A DNA stretch of 64,000 bases, taken from Microbacterium sp. Root180. Its GTDB lineage: Bacteria > Actinomycetota > Actinomycetes > Actinomycetales > Microbacteriaceae. This document shows, piece by piece, positions 12,575 through 21,453 of the stretch (its first letter is position 1; every line of letters starts with the position of its first letter). The translations under genes were made by a program, and so were the position numbers. Below the pieces are notes generated by a model. That model made no database searches. It was not told the origin of the DNA and saw nothing but the letters and a program-made list of their open reading frames with translations. The stretch is taken from contig NZ_LMHS01000003.1 in the NCBI RefSeq assembly GCF_001428485.1, positions 1-64,000 on the forward strand, written 5' to 3'.

Positions 12575-13617
12575 GGCGCGACTCCGTTCACGGTGAGCGC
12601 GGTGCCTTCGGCCAGGCCCAGCGCGATGTTCATCGACTGGACCGCAGCGCCGGCCGTGCCCTTGACGAGATTGTCCACGGCGGTGACGACGACGACGCGA
12701 TTCGCCGCTCGATCGATCGCCAGCCCCATCAGCGCCGTGTTCGCGCCGAGCACGTCGGCCGTGCGCGGAAACTCCCCTGCAGGCAGCAGGTGCACGAACG
12801 CCTCGTCGGCGTACGCGGACTCCCACGCAGCACGGATGTCGGAGTCCGACGCCCCCGGCGCGATCGGTGCCGTCGAGGTGGCGAGGATGCCGCGCGCCAT
12901 CGGCACGAGCACGGGCGTGAAGGAGATGCCGATGTCGCCCGCGGCCCCCGCACCCCTCAGCGCCTGCGCGATCTCGGGGATGTGGCGGTGCGTGCCGCCG
13001 ACCCCGTACGGGTTCGCGGAGCCGAGGATCTCGCTCGCGAGCAGCGTGGTCTTGAGGCTCTTGCCTGCGCCCGACGGTCCGACGGCGAGAACGGTGACGA
13101 TGTCCGACGGATCGATCACCCCGGCCGCCACGCCCGGTGCCAGCGAGAGCGACACCGTCGACGCGTTGCAGCCGGGCGCGGCGATGCGCCCTGCCCCGAC
13201 CAGCCGGTCGCGCTGCTTCGCGTCGCCCACCGGGAGTTCGGGCACGCCGTACGCCCACGGGTCGTGGAAGTCGCCTCCGTAGAACCGATCCCAGTCGGCG
13301 ACGGATTCGAGACGGTGGTCGGCGCCGGCGTCGATCACGAGAGGGGTGTCGCCCAGAGCATCGGTGTACTGACCGGACTGCCCGTGCGGCAGCGCGAGGA
13401 ACACGATGTCGTGCCCGGCCAGCACCTCGGCAGTGGTCTCCTGCAGCGTCAGACCCGCGAGCGAGCGCAGGTGCGGCTGGTGCTGGATGAGCGGCTGTCC
13501 CGCGTTGGAATGAGCGGTGACGCTGCGGATCTCGACGTCGGGATGCGCGGCGAGGATCCGCAGGATCTCGCCGCCCGCATAGCCGGATGCGCCGGATACG
13601 GCGACCGAATATGTCAT
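12571..13617 (-). CDS. argC: N-acetyl-gamma-glutamyl-phosphate reductase
   Basis: First gene of the arginine operon and NADPH-dependent reductase of N-acetylglutamyl phosphate. The Rossmann motif is [10 protein letters not shown] (residues 8-17) and the catalytic Cys lies in APGCNAST. The length is 348 residues. The ATG at 13617 has AAGGTGG five nt upstream, which I prefer to the GTG at 13626 overlapping that site. The operon promoter should lie in 13627-13840; I cannot identify an ArgR box there. Confidence 0.95.
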   Translation of the reverse strand: MTYSVAVSGASGYAGGEILRILAAHPDVEIRSVTAHSNAGQPLIQHQPHLRSLAGLTLQETTAEVLAGHDIVFLALPHGQSGQYTDALGDTPLVIDAGADHRLESVADWDRFYGGDFHDPWAYGVPELPVGDAKQRDRLVGAGRIAAPGCNASTVSLSLAPGVAAGVIDPSDIVTVLAVGPSGAGKSLKTTLLASEILGSANPYGVGGTHRHIPEIAQALRGAGAAGDIGISFTPVLVPMARGILATSTAPIAPGASDSDIRAAWESAYADEAFVHLLPAGEFPRTADVLGANTALMGLAIDRAANRVVVVTAVDNLVKGTAGAAVQSMNIALGLAEGTALTVNGVAP

Positions 13618-13841
13618 GGATTCCACCTTAGAGTCTGGGTGCAGGGGCCGGAGACGGCGACGCCCGGGAGTCCATGACAGGACTGCGTGCGGGGTCGCCT
13701 AGAGTCGGCGCTCGCCCAGACGACGACGGCGCGCGGGAGCGGCGCTCGAAGCGAGCGTCGTGGGTCCCTGGGGCGCCGAAGGCATGTCGCGACGATAGCC
13801 GCCGGGTCGCGGCATCCGCAAATCGGCGCGTCACACGGCGG

Positions 13842-14822
13842 TCATGTGTCCATTGCGTCGAGAAGGGCGACCTCTTCGGCGCGCGACAGTCCCGCCCGGC
13901 GTTCGCGGTCGAGTCCGCGCTCGCGCTCGTCGGCCAGGGTTCGCAGGAGAGTCTCCCGCAGCGGCCGAATGCGGCCCCCGAGCAGGCGGTAGACCGCGTT
14001 GGAGCGGGTCCAGAAGCCGGGCATGTCGGCGGGGAGCCACAGTGGCAGCGAGCGCGGACCCATCCAGTAGGCGACCTCGTGCGCTTCGAGCCAGGCGTCG
14101 TCCGCCTCGCGCGTGGCGCCGGTGTGCCCGGCGACCTCGGCGGCCTCGCGCAGGATCCGATCCAGCGGCACGGGGTCGCCGACGGCGTTCGCGACGCCGG
14201 TCCACCGTTCACGTCCGACCGACACGACGAAATCGGCGAGGTCGTCGACATCGATCACCTGCGCGCCGCGGTCGATGCTGTCGGGAACGAGCACGTCCGC
14301 GGGGCCGGCGAGCGCGAACCGCCCGACCCAGTAGCCGAACCGGTCGGTGGGGTCCCCGGGTCCCACGATGAGTCCCGGCCGCGCGATCGCCGCACGGTAG
14401 CCGAGGGCGGCGCGCACGGATGCCTCGGCCGCCGCCTTCGCGCGCCCGTAGTCCGGCTCGTCGTCCGGGCCGAGCGCAGGGAGCAGCTCAGCCGATTCGT
14501 CGGCGCCGGGTTCGTCGTTCGCGGCGTAGACGGACACGGTCGAGATGCACGTCCAGTGCTTCGTGCGCTCCCCCAGCGCTCCGATCGCGGCCACCACGTG
14601 CGCGGGGTTCGACGAGATGTCGACGATCTCGTCCCACTCGCGCCCGATCACCTCCGCGTACGCGTCCGGGTGGTCGCGGTCGCCCGTCACGAGGGTCGTC
14701 CCGTACGGTGCGGATCGGCCGCCTCGAGCGAGGCAGGTCACGGAGGCTCCGGCATCCGCCCACCGCTCGGCCACACGGCCGCTCAGCCACCCGGTGCCGC
14801 CGAGGATCAGGACGTCGGTCAT
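13842..14822 (-). CDS. NAD-dependent epimerase/dehydratase family protein
   Basis: A 326-residue extended short-chain dehydrogenase. It begins with the Rossmann glycine motif LILGGTGWLSGRVAE and contains DISSNPAHVVAAIGAL and STVSVYAAN. The usual YxxxK motif appears as YGRAKAAAE. The C-terminus (DMPGFWTRSNAVYRLLGGRIRPL) matches actinobacterial reductases of unknown substrate. It stands alone between argC and a small repeat region. A weak hairpin (13743-13757) lies downstream, before the arginine operon promoter. Confidence 0.8.
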   Translation of the reverse strand: MTDVLILGGTGWLSGRVAERWADAGASVTCLARGGRSAPYGTTLVTGDRDHPDAYAEVIGREWDEIVDISSNPAHVVAAIGALGERTKHWTCISTVSVYAANDEPGADESAELLPALGPDDEPDYGRAKAAAEASVRAALGYRAAIARPGLIVGPGDPTDRFGYWVGRFALAGPADVLVPDSIDRGAQVIDVDDLADFVVSVGRERWTGVANAVGDPVPLDRILREAAEVAGHTGATREADDAWLEAHEVAYWMGPRSLPLWLPADMPGFWTRSNAVYRLLGGRIRPLRETLLRTLADERERGLDRERRAGLSRAEEVALLDAMDT

Positions 14823-14858
14823 GGCTCCACCCAACCAGACCGGCCGCGGCCGCGGCAT

Positions 14859-15021
14859 CCCCTCCGCTGTCGGCGGAGAGACGTGCACAACGTCGGCGAT
14901 CCGTCGCGCTCGCGCCGGACCGACCGCGGGCAGGTCACTTTCCGGCGGCGATCTGCCGACGTTGTGCCCGCACGGCGCGGCGGAGCTACTCCCGCAGCGC
15001 GGCCCCTCCGCTCTCGGCGGA
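14859..15021. repeat. Composite intergenic repeat: direct repeats flanking an inverted repeat
   Basis: Two 19-bp direct repeats differing by one base lie at 14859-14877 and 15003-15021 (CCCCTCCGCT then TCGGCGGA). Each can fold into a small hairpin. Between them is a perfect 13-bp inverted repeat, GCACAACGTCGGC at 14885-14897 and GCCGACGTTGTGC at 14955-14967. The element fills most of the gap between the divergent epimerase and AAA ATPase genes. It may be a REP/MITE-like element or a shared regulatory structure. I see no second copy elsewhere in the window. Confidence 0.55.
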
Positions 15022-15053
15022 TCCGCGTCGGACGCGCCTGCCAGGATGTCGGC

Positions 15054-16184
15054 ATGCTGACCACCGTCGCCGTCTCGGGCTACCGATCGCTGCGCGATGT
15101 GGTCCTGCCCTTCGCAGCCCTCACCGTCATCACCGGCGCCAACGGCACGGGCAAGTCCAACGTGTACCGCGCGCTGCGCCTGCTGTCGCACTCCGCGGCG
15201 GGATCTCTGATCGGCGCGATCGCCCGTGAAGGCGGCCTGCCATCGCTGTTGTGGGCGGGTCCGGAGTTCGGCGGAGACCAAGGCACGGTGCGCAAGGGCC
15301 CGATCGCCGTCAGGCTCGGATTCGCGTCCGACGAGCTCGGCTACCTGGTCGATCTCGGCATCCCGCAGGTCGATCAGCGCAGCCTCTTCGCGCGCGACCC
15401 CGAGATCAAGCGCGAGCAGGTGTTCGCGGGTCCCTTCGCGAAGCCCGCGACGCTGCTGATCGACCGCCTGCGCGGCGCGACGCGCGTGCGCGACGGAGCG
15501 TGGATCTCCCTCGACCAGCAGCTCGCGCCGTACGAGAGCATCATCACCGATCTCGCCGACGGCGACACCGCGCCCGAGCTGCTCGCGCTGCGCCGTGCGC
15601 TCGGAGGCTGGCGGTTCTACGACCACTTCCGCGTCGACCCCGATGCACCGGCGCGGCAGCCGCAGGTGGGCACACGGTCGCAGACGCTCTCCCACGGCGG
15701 CGAGAACCTCGCGGCGGTGTGGGCGACGATTCAGGATGCCGGGCACGGCGCCGCGCTCGATGCGGCCGTGGCACGGGCCTTCCCCGGGTCACACGTGTCG
15801 GTTCTGCCGAGCGATGGCAGATTCCGGCTCGTCATGGCTCAGCCGGGCCTGCTGCGCCCGCTCGAGACGACCGAACTCTCCGACGGCACGCTGCGATACC
15901 TGCTGATGTGCGCGGCCCTCCTTCCCGCGCGCCCCGCGCCGCTCATCGTGCTGAACGAGCCCGAGGCGAGCCTGCATCCCGACCTGCTCGAGCCTCTCGG
16001 CGCGCTCGTCGCCGAAGCGTCCGCCCGCTCGCAGGTGATCGTGGTCACCCACGCCGAGCCGTTGTCGGGCGCCCTCGAGCGCAAGGGCGCGCTCACCCAC
16101 CGGCTGGAGGCGCACGCCGACGGCACGCGGATCGCCGGGCAGGGCACGCTCGACCGCCCGGCGTGGCACTGGGGCTCCCGCTGA
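15054..16184 (+). CDS. AAA family ATPase (RecF/OLD-like, no nuclease domain)
   Basis: A 376-residue ATPase with Walker A GANGTGKS (residues 28-35) directly after a first strand like that of RecF, SMC and OLD proteins. The ABC-like signature region is TELSDGTLRYL and Walker B is LIVLNEPEASLHP, followed by the switch His in IVVTHAEPL. No TOPRIM domain is attached, so it is not a complete OLD nuclease. Similar stand-alone AAA_21 proteins are of unknown function. The ATG at 15054 has AGGA upstream. It converges on pheT with a 9-nt gap. Confidence 0.8.
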   Translation: MLTTVAVSGYRSLRDVVLPFAALTVITGANGTGKSNVYRALRLLSHSAAGSLIGAIAREGGLPSLLWAGPEFGGDQGTVRKGPIAVRLGFASDELGYLVDLGIPQVDQRSLFARDPEIKREQVFAGPFAKPATLLIDRLRGATRVRDGAWISLDQQLAPYESIITDLADGDTAPELLALRRALGGWRFYDHFRVDPDAPARQPQVGTRSQTLSHGGENLAAVWATIQDAGHGAALDAAVARAFPGSHVSVLPSDGRFRLVMAQPGLLRPLETTELSDGTLRYLLMCAALLPARPAPLIVLNEPEASLHPDLLEPLGALVAEASARSQVIVVTHAEPLSGALERKGALTHRLEAHADGTRIAGQGTLDRPAWHWGSR

Positions 16185-16193
16185 GCCCAGTGG

Positions 16194-18740
16194 CTACTCC
16201 CGCAGAGCGGCGCCGAAGCGCTCGGCAGCGACCGCGACCCCGCCCAGCTTCGCCTCGGTCGCCTCGGCGGCGGTGAGCGTACGGTCGGGCGCTCGGAACC
16301 GCAGCGCGAACGTAAGGCTCTTCGCCCCCTCGGGCACGCCCTGGCCGCGGTAGTCGTCGACGAGCCGCACCGACTCGAGCAGACCTCCGGCGCCCTCGGC
16401 GAGCGCCGCGCGCACGTCTCCGGCCGGCACGTCCGCCCCGAGCACGAGCGACACGTCCTGGGTGGCCGCCGGGAAGCCCGACAGCGACGCCGCGACGACC
16501 TTCTCGCCGGCGAGCGACAGGAGGAGGTCGAGATCCAGCTCCGCCACGATGACGCGTCCCGGGAGATCGGATGCCTCGGCCACCGCCGGCAGGAGCTCGC
16601 CGACGTAGCCCACCTCGACGCCGTCCACCGACAGTGCACCGGTGCGGCCCGGGTGCAGCGCGGCGCGCTGCCCCTGGGCGATCTCGACGGTGACGCCCGC
16701 CGCGGAGGCGATCGTCCGCACGGCGTCGACCGTGGCGGCGAGGTCGACGCCGACCGGCGCGAGTCCGGGCTGCTTCGCGACGAGGTTGCCGGCGAGCAGG
16801 ACGGCGACATGGCGGTGCTGGGGCGGGATCGACCCGTCGAGCTCGGCAAGGGTCGCGGCATCCGGGCGCACCGCGAGCGGCGGAACGTGCGACGTACCGT
16901 ACGCCACGCCCGGCTCGGGCAGGAACACCGAGCCCGTCTCGAACAGCGCGAGATCGGTGAAGCCGCGTGCCACGTTGCGGTGCGCGACCTGCAGCAGGTT
17001 GGGCACGAGCGAGCGGCGCAAGTACGCCGCCTGGCCGTCGAGGGGGTTCGCGAGCTTGACGCTGGGCAGGTGATCCCCCGACGCCGAGCCGTGGAGGTCG
17101 TTCTGCTCCTCGGTGGTGAAGGCGAACGACGGCGTCTCGACGAAGCCGGCCGCGGCGAGCGCGTTGGCGACACGGCGGCGACCCTCCTGGGCGGCGGTCA
17201 GACCGCGACCGGACGGCGGCGTCGGCAGGATCGACGGGATCCGGTCGTACCCCTCGATGCGGGCGACCTCTTCGGCCAACGTCCACTTGTCGGTGAGGTC
17301 GGGTCGCCACGACGGCGGGGTGACCCACCACTGCGGCTCGTCGGCGCGGTCGTCGGCGTCGCTGACCTCGGTGCCGACCATCTCGAGGGCGGCGACGATC
17401 TCGGCCTCGGTGTAGTCCACGCCGATCAGCGCCGAGACGAAGGGCTTCGGCAGGCTGATCGCGCGCTGCTCGACCGTGGCGAACAGGGCACCGCCGACCT
17501 CGAGGTCCAGCGTGCCGCCGGCGTACTCGACCATGAGGTCGGCCACGCGCCGCGCGGCGACGAACGGGACGAGCGGGTCGACGCCGCGCTCGAAACGCCG
17601 CGACGCCTCGCTGGGCAGCTTGTGGCGGCGCGCGGTGCGGGCGATCGAGACGGTGTCGAACGTGGCGGCCTCGATGAGCACGTTGCGCGTCGCATCGCTC
17701 ATCTCGGTCGTCCCTCCGCCCATGACGCCGGCGAGGCCGATCGGGCCCGAGTCGTCGGTGATCAGCAGATCCTCGGGGCTGAGCGTGCGCATCTTGCCGT
17801 CGAGGGTCTCGAGCTGCTCGCCCGCCTCTGCCCGCCGCACGGTGATGCCGCCCTGCAGCTTGTCGAGGTCGTAGCCGTGGATCGGCTGCCCGAGCTCGAC
17901 CATCACGTAGTTGGTGATGTCGATGAGGATCCCGAGCGAGCGGATGCCGGCGAGCGTGAGCCGCGCGACCATCCAGGCGGGGGTGGGCTTGGTGGGGTCG
18001 ACGTCTCGGACGATCCGCGCGACGAACTCCGACGCGCCCACCCGGCCTCGGAGAGGGGCACGGTCGTCGACGACGACGGAGAACCCCTCGGTGGGCTGCT
18101 GGAGCTCGCTCCACGGACGTAGCCCGGGGTCGCGGAAGACCGCGCCGGTCGCGTGCGAGAACTCGCGCGCGACACCGCGGATGGAGAGCGCGTAGCCGCG
18201 ATCGGGCGTGACATTGATATCGACCGCGACGTCGTCGAGACCGAGCAGCGCGATGGCGTCGGTGCCGACGGGGGCGTCGATGCCGAGCTCGACGAGACGC
18301 AGGATGCCGCTGTGCTCGTCACCGAGGCCGAGCTCCTTCGCGGAAGCGATCATGCCGTCCGACACGTGGCCGTAGGTCTTGCGCGCGGCGATCGGGAAGG
18401 GTCCAGGCAGCACGGCGCCGGGCAGGGTCACGACGACCTTGTCGCCGGTGAAGAAGTTGCGCGCGCCGCACACGATGCCGTGCACGGCGTCGCCGCCGTC
18501 GGCCGCCGCCTGGCCGTCGGGCGCCACACGCACCCGGCACCAGCGGATCGTCTTGCCGTTGGACTGCGGCTCCTCGACGAACTCCACAACCTCGCCCACG
18601 ACGATGGGGCCCTGCAGCTCGAAGCGGAAGACGTCCTCCTCCTCGAAGCCGACCGATACCAGCGCGGCGAGAACGTCCTCGGGCGCGGCATCCTGCGGGA
18701 CGTCGACGTACTCACGCAGCCAGGAGAGCGGGACGCGCAT
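16194..18740 (-). CDS. pheT: Phenylalanyl-tRNA synthetase beta subunit
   Basis: The 848-residue beta chain of the alpha2-beta2 PheRS. Recognisable parts in order are the N-terminal MRVPLSWLREYV, the tRNA-binding OB domain (IVVGEVVEF to GLGDEHSGIL), the B3/B4 editing region (NYVMVELGQPIHGYD, then EASRRFERGVDP), the B5 domain, the inactive catalytic-like core (FAFTTEEQ) and the ferredoxin-like anticodon-binding C-terminus (FPAATQDVSLV). The ATG at 18740 overlaps the pheS stop by one base (TGATG). Confidence 0.97.
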   Translation of the reverse strand: MRVPLSWLREYVDVPQDAAPEDVLAALVSVGFEEEDVFRFELQGPIVVGEVVEFVEEPQSNGKTIRWCRVRVAPDGQAAADGGDAVHGIVCGARNFFTGDKVVVTLPGAVLPGPFPIAARKTYGHVSDGMIASAKELGLGDEHSGILRLVELGIDAPVGTDAIALLGLDDVAVDINVTPDRGYALSIRGVAREFSHATGAVFRDPGLRPWSELQQPTEGFSVVVDDRAPLRGRVGASEFVARIVRDVDPTKPTPAWMVARLTLAGIRSLGILIDITNYVMVELGQPIHGYDLDKLQGGITVRRAEAGEQLETLDGKMRTLSPEDLLITDDSGPIGLAGVMGGGTTEMSDATRNVLIEAATFDTVSIARTARRHKLPSEASRRFERGVDPLVPFVAARRVADLMVEYAGGTLDLEVGGALFATVEQRAISLPKPFVSALIGVDYTEAEIVAALEMVGTEVSDADDRADEPQWWVTPPSWRPDLTDKWTLAEEVARIEGYDRIPSILPTPPSGRGLTAAQEGRRRVANALAAAGFVETPSFAFTTEEQNDLHGSASGDHLPSVKLANPLDGQAAYLRRSLVPNLLQVAHRNVARGFTDLALFETGSVFLPEPGVAYGTSHVPPLAVRPDAATLAELDGSIPPQHRHVAVLLAGNLVAKQPGLAPVGVDLAATVDAVRTIASAAGVTVEIAQGQRAALHPGRTGALSVDGVEVGYVGELLPAVAEASDLPGRVIVAELDLDLLLSLAGEKVVAASLSGFPAATQDVSLVLGADVPAGDVRAALAEGAGGLLESVRLVDDYRGQGVPEGAKSLTFALRFRAPDRTLTAAEATEAKLGGVAVAAERFGAALRE

Positions 18741-19780
18741 CAGACCACCATTCCGAACTGCTCGCTGAAGCGGACATCGCCCTCGGCCATGTCGCGCATG
18801 TCCTGCACGTCGCTGCGGAACATGAGCGTGCGCTCGACGCCCATGCCGAATGCGAAGCCCGAGTACTCCTCGGGGTCGATCCCCGCCGCGCGCAGCACGT
18901 TGGGGTTGATCATCCCGCAGCCGCCCCACTCGATCCACCGGGCGCCGCCCTTGAAGGTGGGGTGCCACAGGTCGAGCTCGGCGGACGGCTCGGTGAAGGG
19001 GAAGTAGTTGGCGCGGAACCGCGTCTTCGCCTCGGCGCCGAACAGCACCTTGGCGGCGTGGTCGAGCGTTCCCTTGAGGTGGGCCATCGTGATGCCCTTG
19101 TCGACGACGATCCCCTCGAACTGCGTGAAGACGGGGAGGTGCGTCGCGTCGAACTCGTCGGTGCGGTACACGCGGCCGGGGCACAGGGCGTACAGCGGCA
19201 GATCGCGTTCCAGCATCGAGCGCACCTGCACCGGACTGGTGTGCGTGCGCATCACGAGGTGGCGCTCGACGGGGTCGACGAAGAACGTGTCCTGCATCTG
19301 GCGCGCGGGGTGATCCTCGTCGAAGTTCAGCGCGTCGAAGTTGTACCACTCGTGCTCGAGCTCGGGGCCTTCCGCGATCTCCCACCCCATGCCGACGAAG
19401 ATGTCGGAGATCTGCTCCTGGAGGAGGGAGATCGGATGCCGCGCCCCGGCCCGCGCCCGCTGAGGCAGCGCCGTCACGTCGACGCGCTCGGCCTCCAGCC
19501 GCGCGAACGTCTCGGCCTCGGCGAGCTCCTGCTCGCGCGCCGCGAACGCCTGGTTGACGCGCCCGCGGGCCTGGCCCACGAGCTTGCCGAACTCCGCCTT
19601 CTTGTCGGCGGGCACGGTGCGCAGCTGCGCGTTGAGCTGGGCGAGCGGCGAGCCGTCCGCGGTGTGGGCGGAACGGGCCGCCTTCAGCGCGGCGGTGTCG
19701 CCGGCGGCCGCGACGGCGGCGAGCGCCGACTGCACGGCCGCCTCCACCGCCTCGGGCGTGATCTCGTGAGCTTCAGACAC
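18740..19780 (-). CDS. pheS: Phenylalanyl-tRNA synthetase alpha subunit
   Basis: A 346-residue catalytic subunit of PheRS. It has the N-terminal coiled coil and class II motifs: motif 1 region HPISLLQEQISDIF, motif 2 LMRTHTSPVQVR and motif 3 GFAFGMGVERTLM. The FPFTEPSAELD segment is typical. The start is GTG at 19780. TAGACT (19794-19789) lies 8 nt before it with no Shine-Dalgarno site, so the message is probably leaderless. No T-box-like leader is present. Confidence 0.97.
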   Translation of the reverse strand: MSEAHEITPEAVEAAVQSALAAVAAAGDTAALKAARSAHTADGSPLAQLNAQLRTVPADKKAEFGKLVGQARGRVNQAFAAREQELAEAETFARLEAERVDVTALPQRARAGARHPISLLQEQISDIFVGMGWEIAEGPELEHEWYNFDALNFDEDHPARQMQDTFFVDPVERHLVMRTHTSPVQVRSMLERDLPLYALCPGRVYRTDEFDATHLPVFTQFEGIVVDKGITMAHLKGTLDHAAKVLFGAEAKTRFRANYFPFTEPSAELDLWHPTFKGGARWIEWGGCGMINPNVLRAAGIDPEEYSGFAFGMGVERTLMFRSDVQDMRDMAEGDVRFSEQFGMVV

Positions 19781-19828
19781 GAGAACCGAGTCTACCGAGG
19801 GCGGATGCCCCGCCCCGCCCGGCCGCGA

Positions 19829-20743
19829 TCAGGCGACCCCGCCCTGCCCGTACTTCCCAGCGCCCTTCTGCGCGATGATCAGCTCGGTGTCGGTGATCTC
19901 CTGAGTCGGTTGGTTCGCGTCGGCGACCCGCGGCGTCTTCGCCGAGCTGCGCAGCCGCTTCTCGACCGTGTTCGCGACGAACGAGAGGATGAGGCACAGG
20001 GTGATGTAGATCGCTCCCGCGACCATGGTGGCCGGGATGATCGGCGAATCGAGGTTCGCCTGGTTGCCGAGGTATTTCGCGTAGAACAGCAGCTCGGGGT
20101 ACGTGATGATGAAGCCCAGCGCGGTGTCCTTCAAGGTGACGACCAGCTGCGCGATGATGACCGGCATCATCGCGCGGATGGCCTGCGGCAGAAGCACGAG
20201 TCGCATGACGCCCGCCTTGCGCAGGCCGAGGGCATAGCCCGCTTCCCGCTGTCCGCGGGGCAACGACTCGACTCCGGCGCGGATGACCTCGGCCAGCACC
20301 GATCCGTTGTACGCGACGAGCGCGATCACGACGGCCCAGTACGGCGACATCTTCACGCCGATCACCGGTAGCCCGTAGTAGAGCAGGAACATGAAGACCA
20401 GAACCGGCACAGCGCGGAAGAATTCGACGACGACCGTGAACGGCCACCGGATCCACGCATGGTCGGACATGCGGCCGATGGCGAGCACCAAGCCGAGCAC
20501 CAAGGCGCCGACGGCTGCGGCGGCGAATGCCGCCAGGGTCCGCAGCGTGGCGAGGCCGAACTGAACCCACACGTTCGAGAACGTGAAGGCGTACCACTTC
20601 TCGGCACTGAGCTGCCCCGTCGCCCACAGGCGCCAGATCAGCCAGCCCAGGAAGGCGAGGACGACGAGCACCGTGAGCACGCCGAGGACGCGGTTGCGTG
20701 CGATCGCCCGGGGACCGGGAACGTCATAGAGGACCGAACTCAT
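19829..20743 (-). CDS. gluD: Amino acid ABC transporter permease (GluD-like)
   Basis: A 304-residue HisMQ-type permease with about five to six membrane segments. The EAA loop is EVIRAGVESLPRGQREAGYALG. The C-terminal cytoplasmic tail (about residues 270-304) is longer than usual. It pairs with the permease encoded just upstream, with which it shares an ATGA overlap. The order gluA-gluB-gluC-gluD matches the glutamate uptake system of Corynebacterium; specificity for glutamate is inferred from gene order and similarity only. Confidence 0.9.
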   Translation of the reverse strand: MSSVLYDVPGPRAIARNRVLGVLTVLVVLAFLGWLIWRLWATGQLSAEKWYAFTFSNVWVQFGLATLRTLAAFAAAAVGALVLGLVLAIGRMSDHAWIRWPFTVVVEFFRAVPVLVFMFLLYYGLPVIGVKMSPYWAVVIALVAYNGSVLAEVIRAGVESLPRGQREAGYALGLRKAGVMRLVLLPQAIRAMMPVIIAQLVVTLKDTALGFIITYPELLFYAKYLGNQANLDSPIIPATMVAGAIYITLCLILSFVANTVEKRLRSSAKTPRVADANQPTQEITDTELIIAQKGAGKYGQGGVA

Positions 20744-21387
20744 CGCGCCACCCTCCAACGGTTCTCGAGTGCGCGTTGCGCCCACGACAGCAGCAGGACG
20801 AGCGCCACGAAGATCACCATGACCCACAGGATCACGACCATCTGATTCGCTCCGTCCTCGCTGAGATAGTTGCGGATCGATCCGAGGTTGACCACCGAGA
20901 ACCCGGCGGCGACCGTCGTGTTCTTCAGGAGCGCGATGAACACGCTCATCATGGGCGGGATGACCGAGCGGAAGGCCTGCGGGAGGATCACGAGTGTCAT
21001 CACCTTGCCGAAGGGCAGCCCGAGGGCGCGTGCGGCCTCGGCTTGTCCGACGGGCACCGTATTGATCCCGGACCGGATGGTCTCGGCGACGTACGTGGCC
21101 GTGTAGATGCCCAGCGCGATGACGGCGAGCAAGAAGAACGGCATCCGCACCTGGAGCAGGATCGGCACCGCGAACGCGAAGGCGAAGAACACCAGCGTCA
21201 GCGGGGTGTTGCGGATGATGTTGACATAGGCCGTGCCCACAGCGCGGGCGACGGGGATCGGCGAGACGCGCATCGCGCCGACGATGAATCCGAGAACGAG
21301 CGCGATGAGCCCGCCCCACAGGAACAGGGCGAGGGTGCCCCATAGCGCCTCCCCCCAGATGGGGAGGTTGTCGGTGATGACGCCCAC
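20740..21387 (-). CDS. gluC: Amino acid ABC transporter permease (GluC-like)
   Basis: A 215-residue HisMQ-type permease with five membrane segments and the EAA loop ETIRSGINTVPVGQAEAARA. The start is GTG at 21387 with GAGGAG a few nt upstream. Its stop overlaps the start of the second permease as ATGA, so the two subunits are made in equal amounts. A strong hairpin separates it from the binding-protein gene, which should be expressed more highly than the permeases. Confidence 0.92.
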   Translation of the reverse strand: MGVITDNLPIWGEALWGTLALFLWGGLIALVLGFIVGAMRVSPIPVARAVGTAYVNIIRNTPLTLVFFAFAFAVPILLQVRMPFFLLAVIALGIYTATYVAETIRSGINTVPVGQAEAARALGLPFGKVMTLVILPQAFRSVIPPMMSVFIALLKNTTVAAGFSVVNLGSIRNYLSEDGANQMVVILWVMVIFVALVLLLSWAQRALENRWRVAR

Positions 21388-21417
21388 GGCGCTCCTCTCG
21401 CGTGTCGTTGAAGGTGA

Positions 21418-21447
21418 GGGTCCCGGGGGCTCACGCCCCCGGGACCC
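21418..21447 (-). terminator. Strong hairpin between gluB and gluC
   Basis: A perfect 13-bp GC-rich stem (GGGTCCCGGGGGC at 21418-21430 with GCCCCCGGGACCC at 21435-21447) closes the 4-nt loop TCAC. It starts 6 nt after the gluB stop codon, within the operon. Such hairpins after a binding-protein gene act as partial terminators or protect the upstream mRNA from 3' exonucleases, giving excess binding protein. There is no T-tract. Confidence 0.8.
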
Positions 21448-21453
21448 GTGGGA

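Noticed and set aside
13674..15053. Long N-terminal extension of the AAA ATPase
   Set aside because: The upstream codons are antisense to the epimerase gene and cross the repeat element. The Walker A strand begins directly after the ATG at 15054.
16185..16193. Terminator between the AAA ATPase and pheT
   Set aside because: The convergent gap is only 9 nt and holds no hairpin; termination must occur inside the opposite gene.
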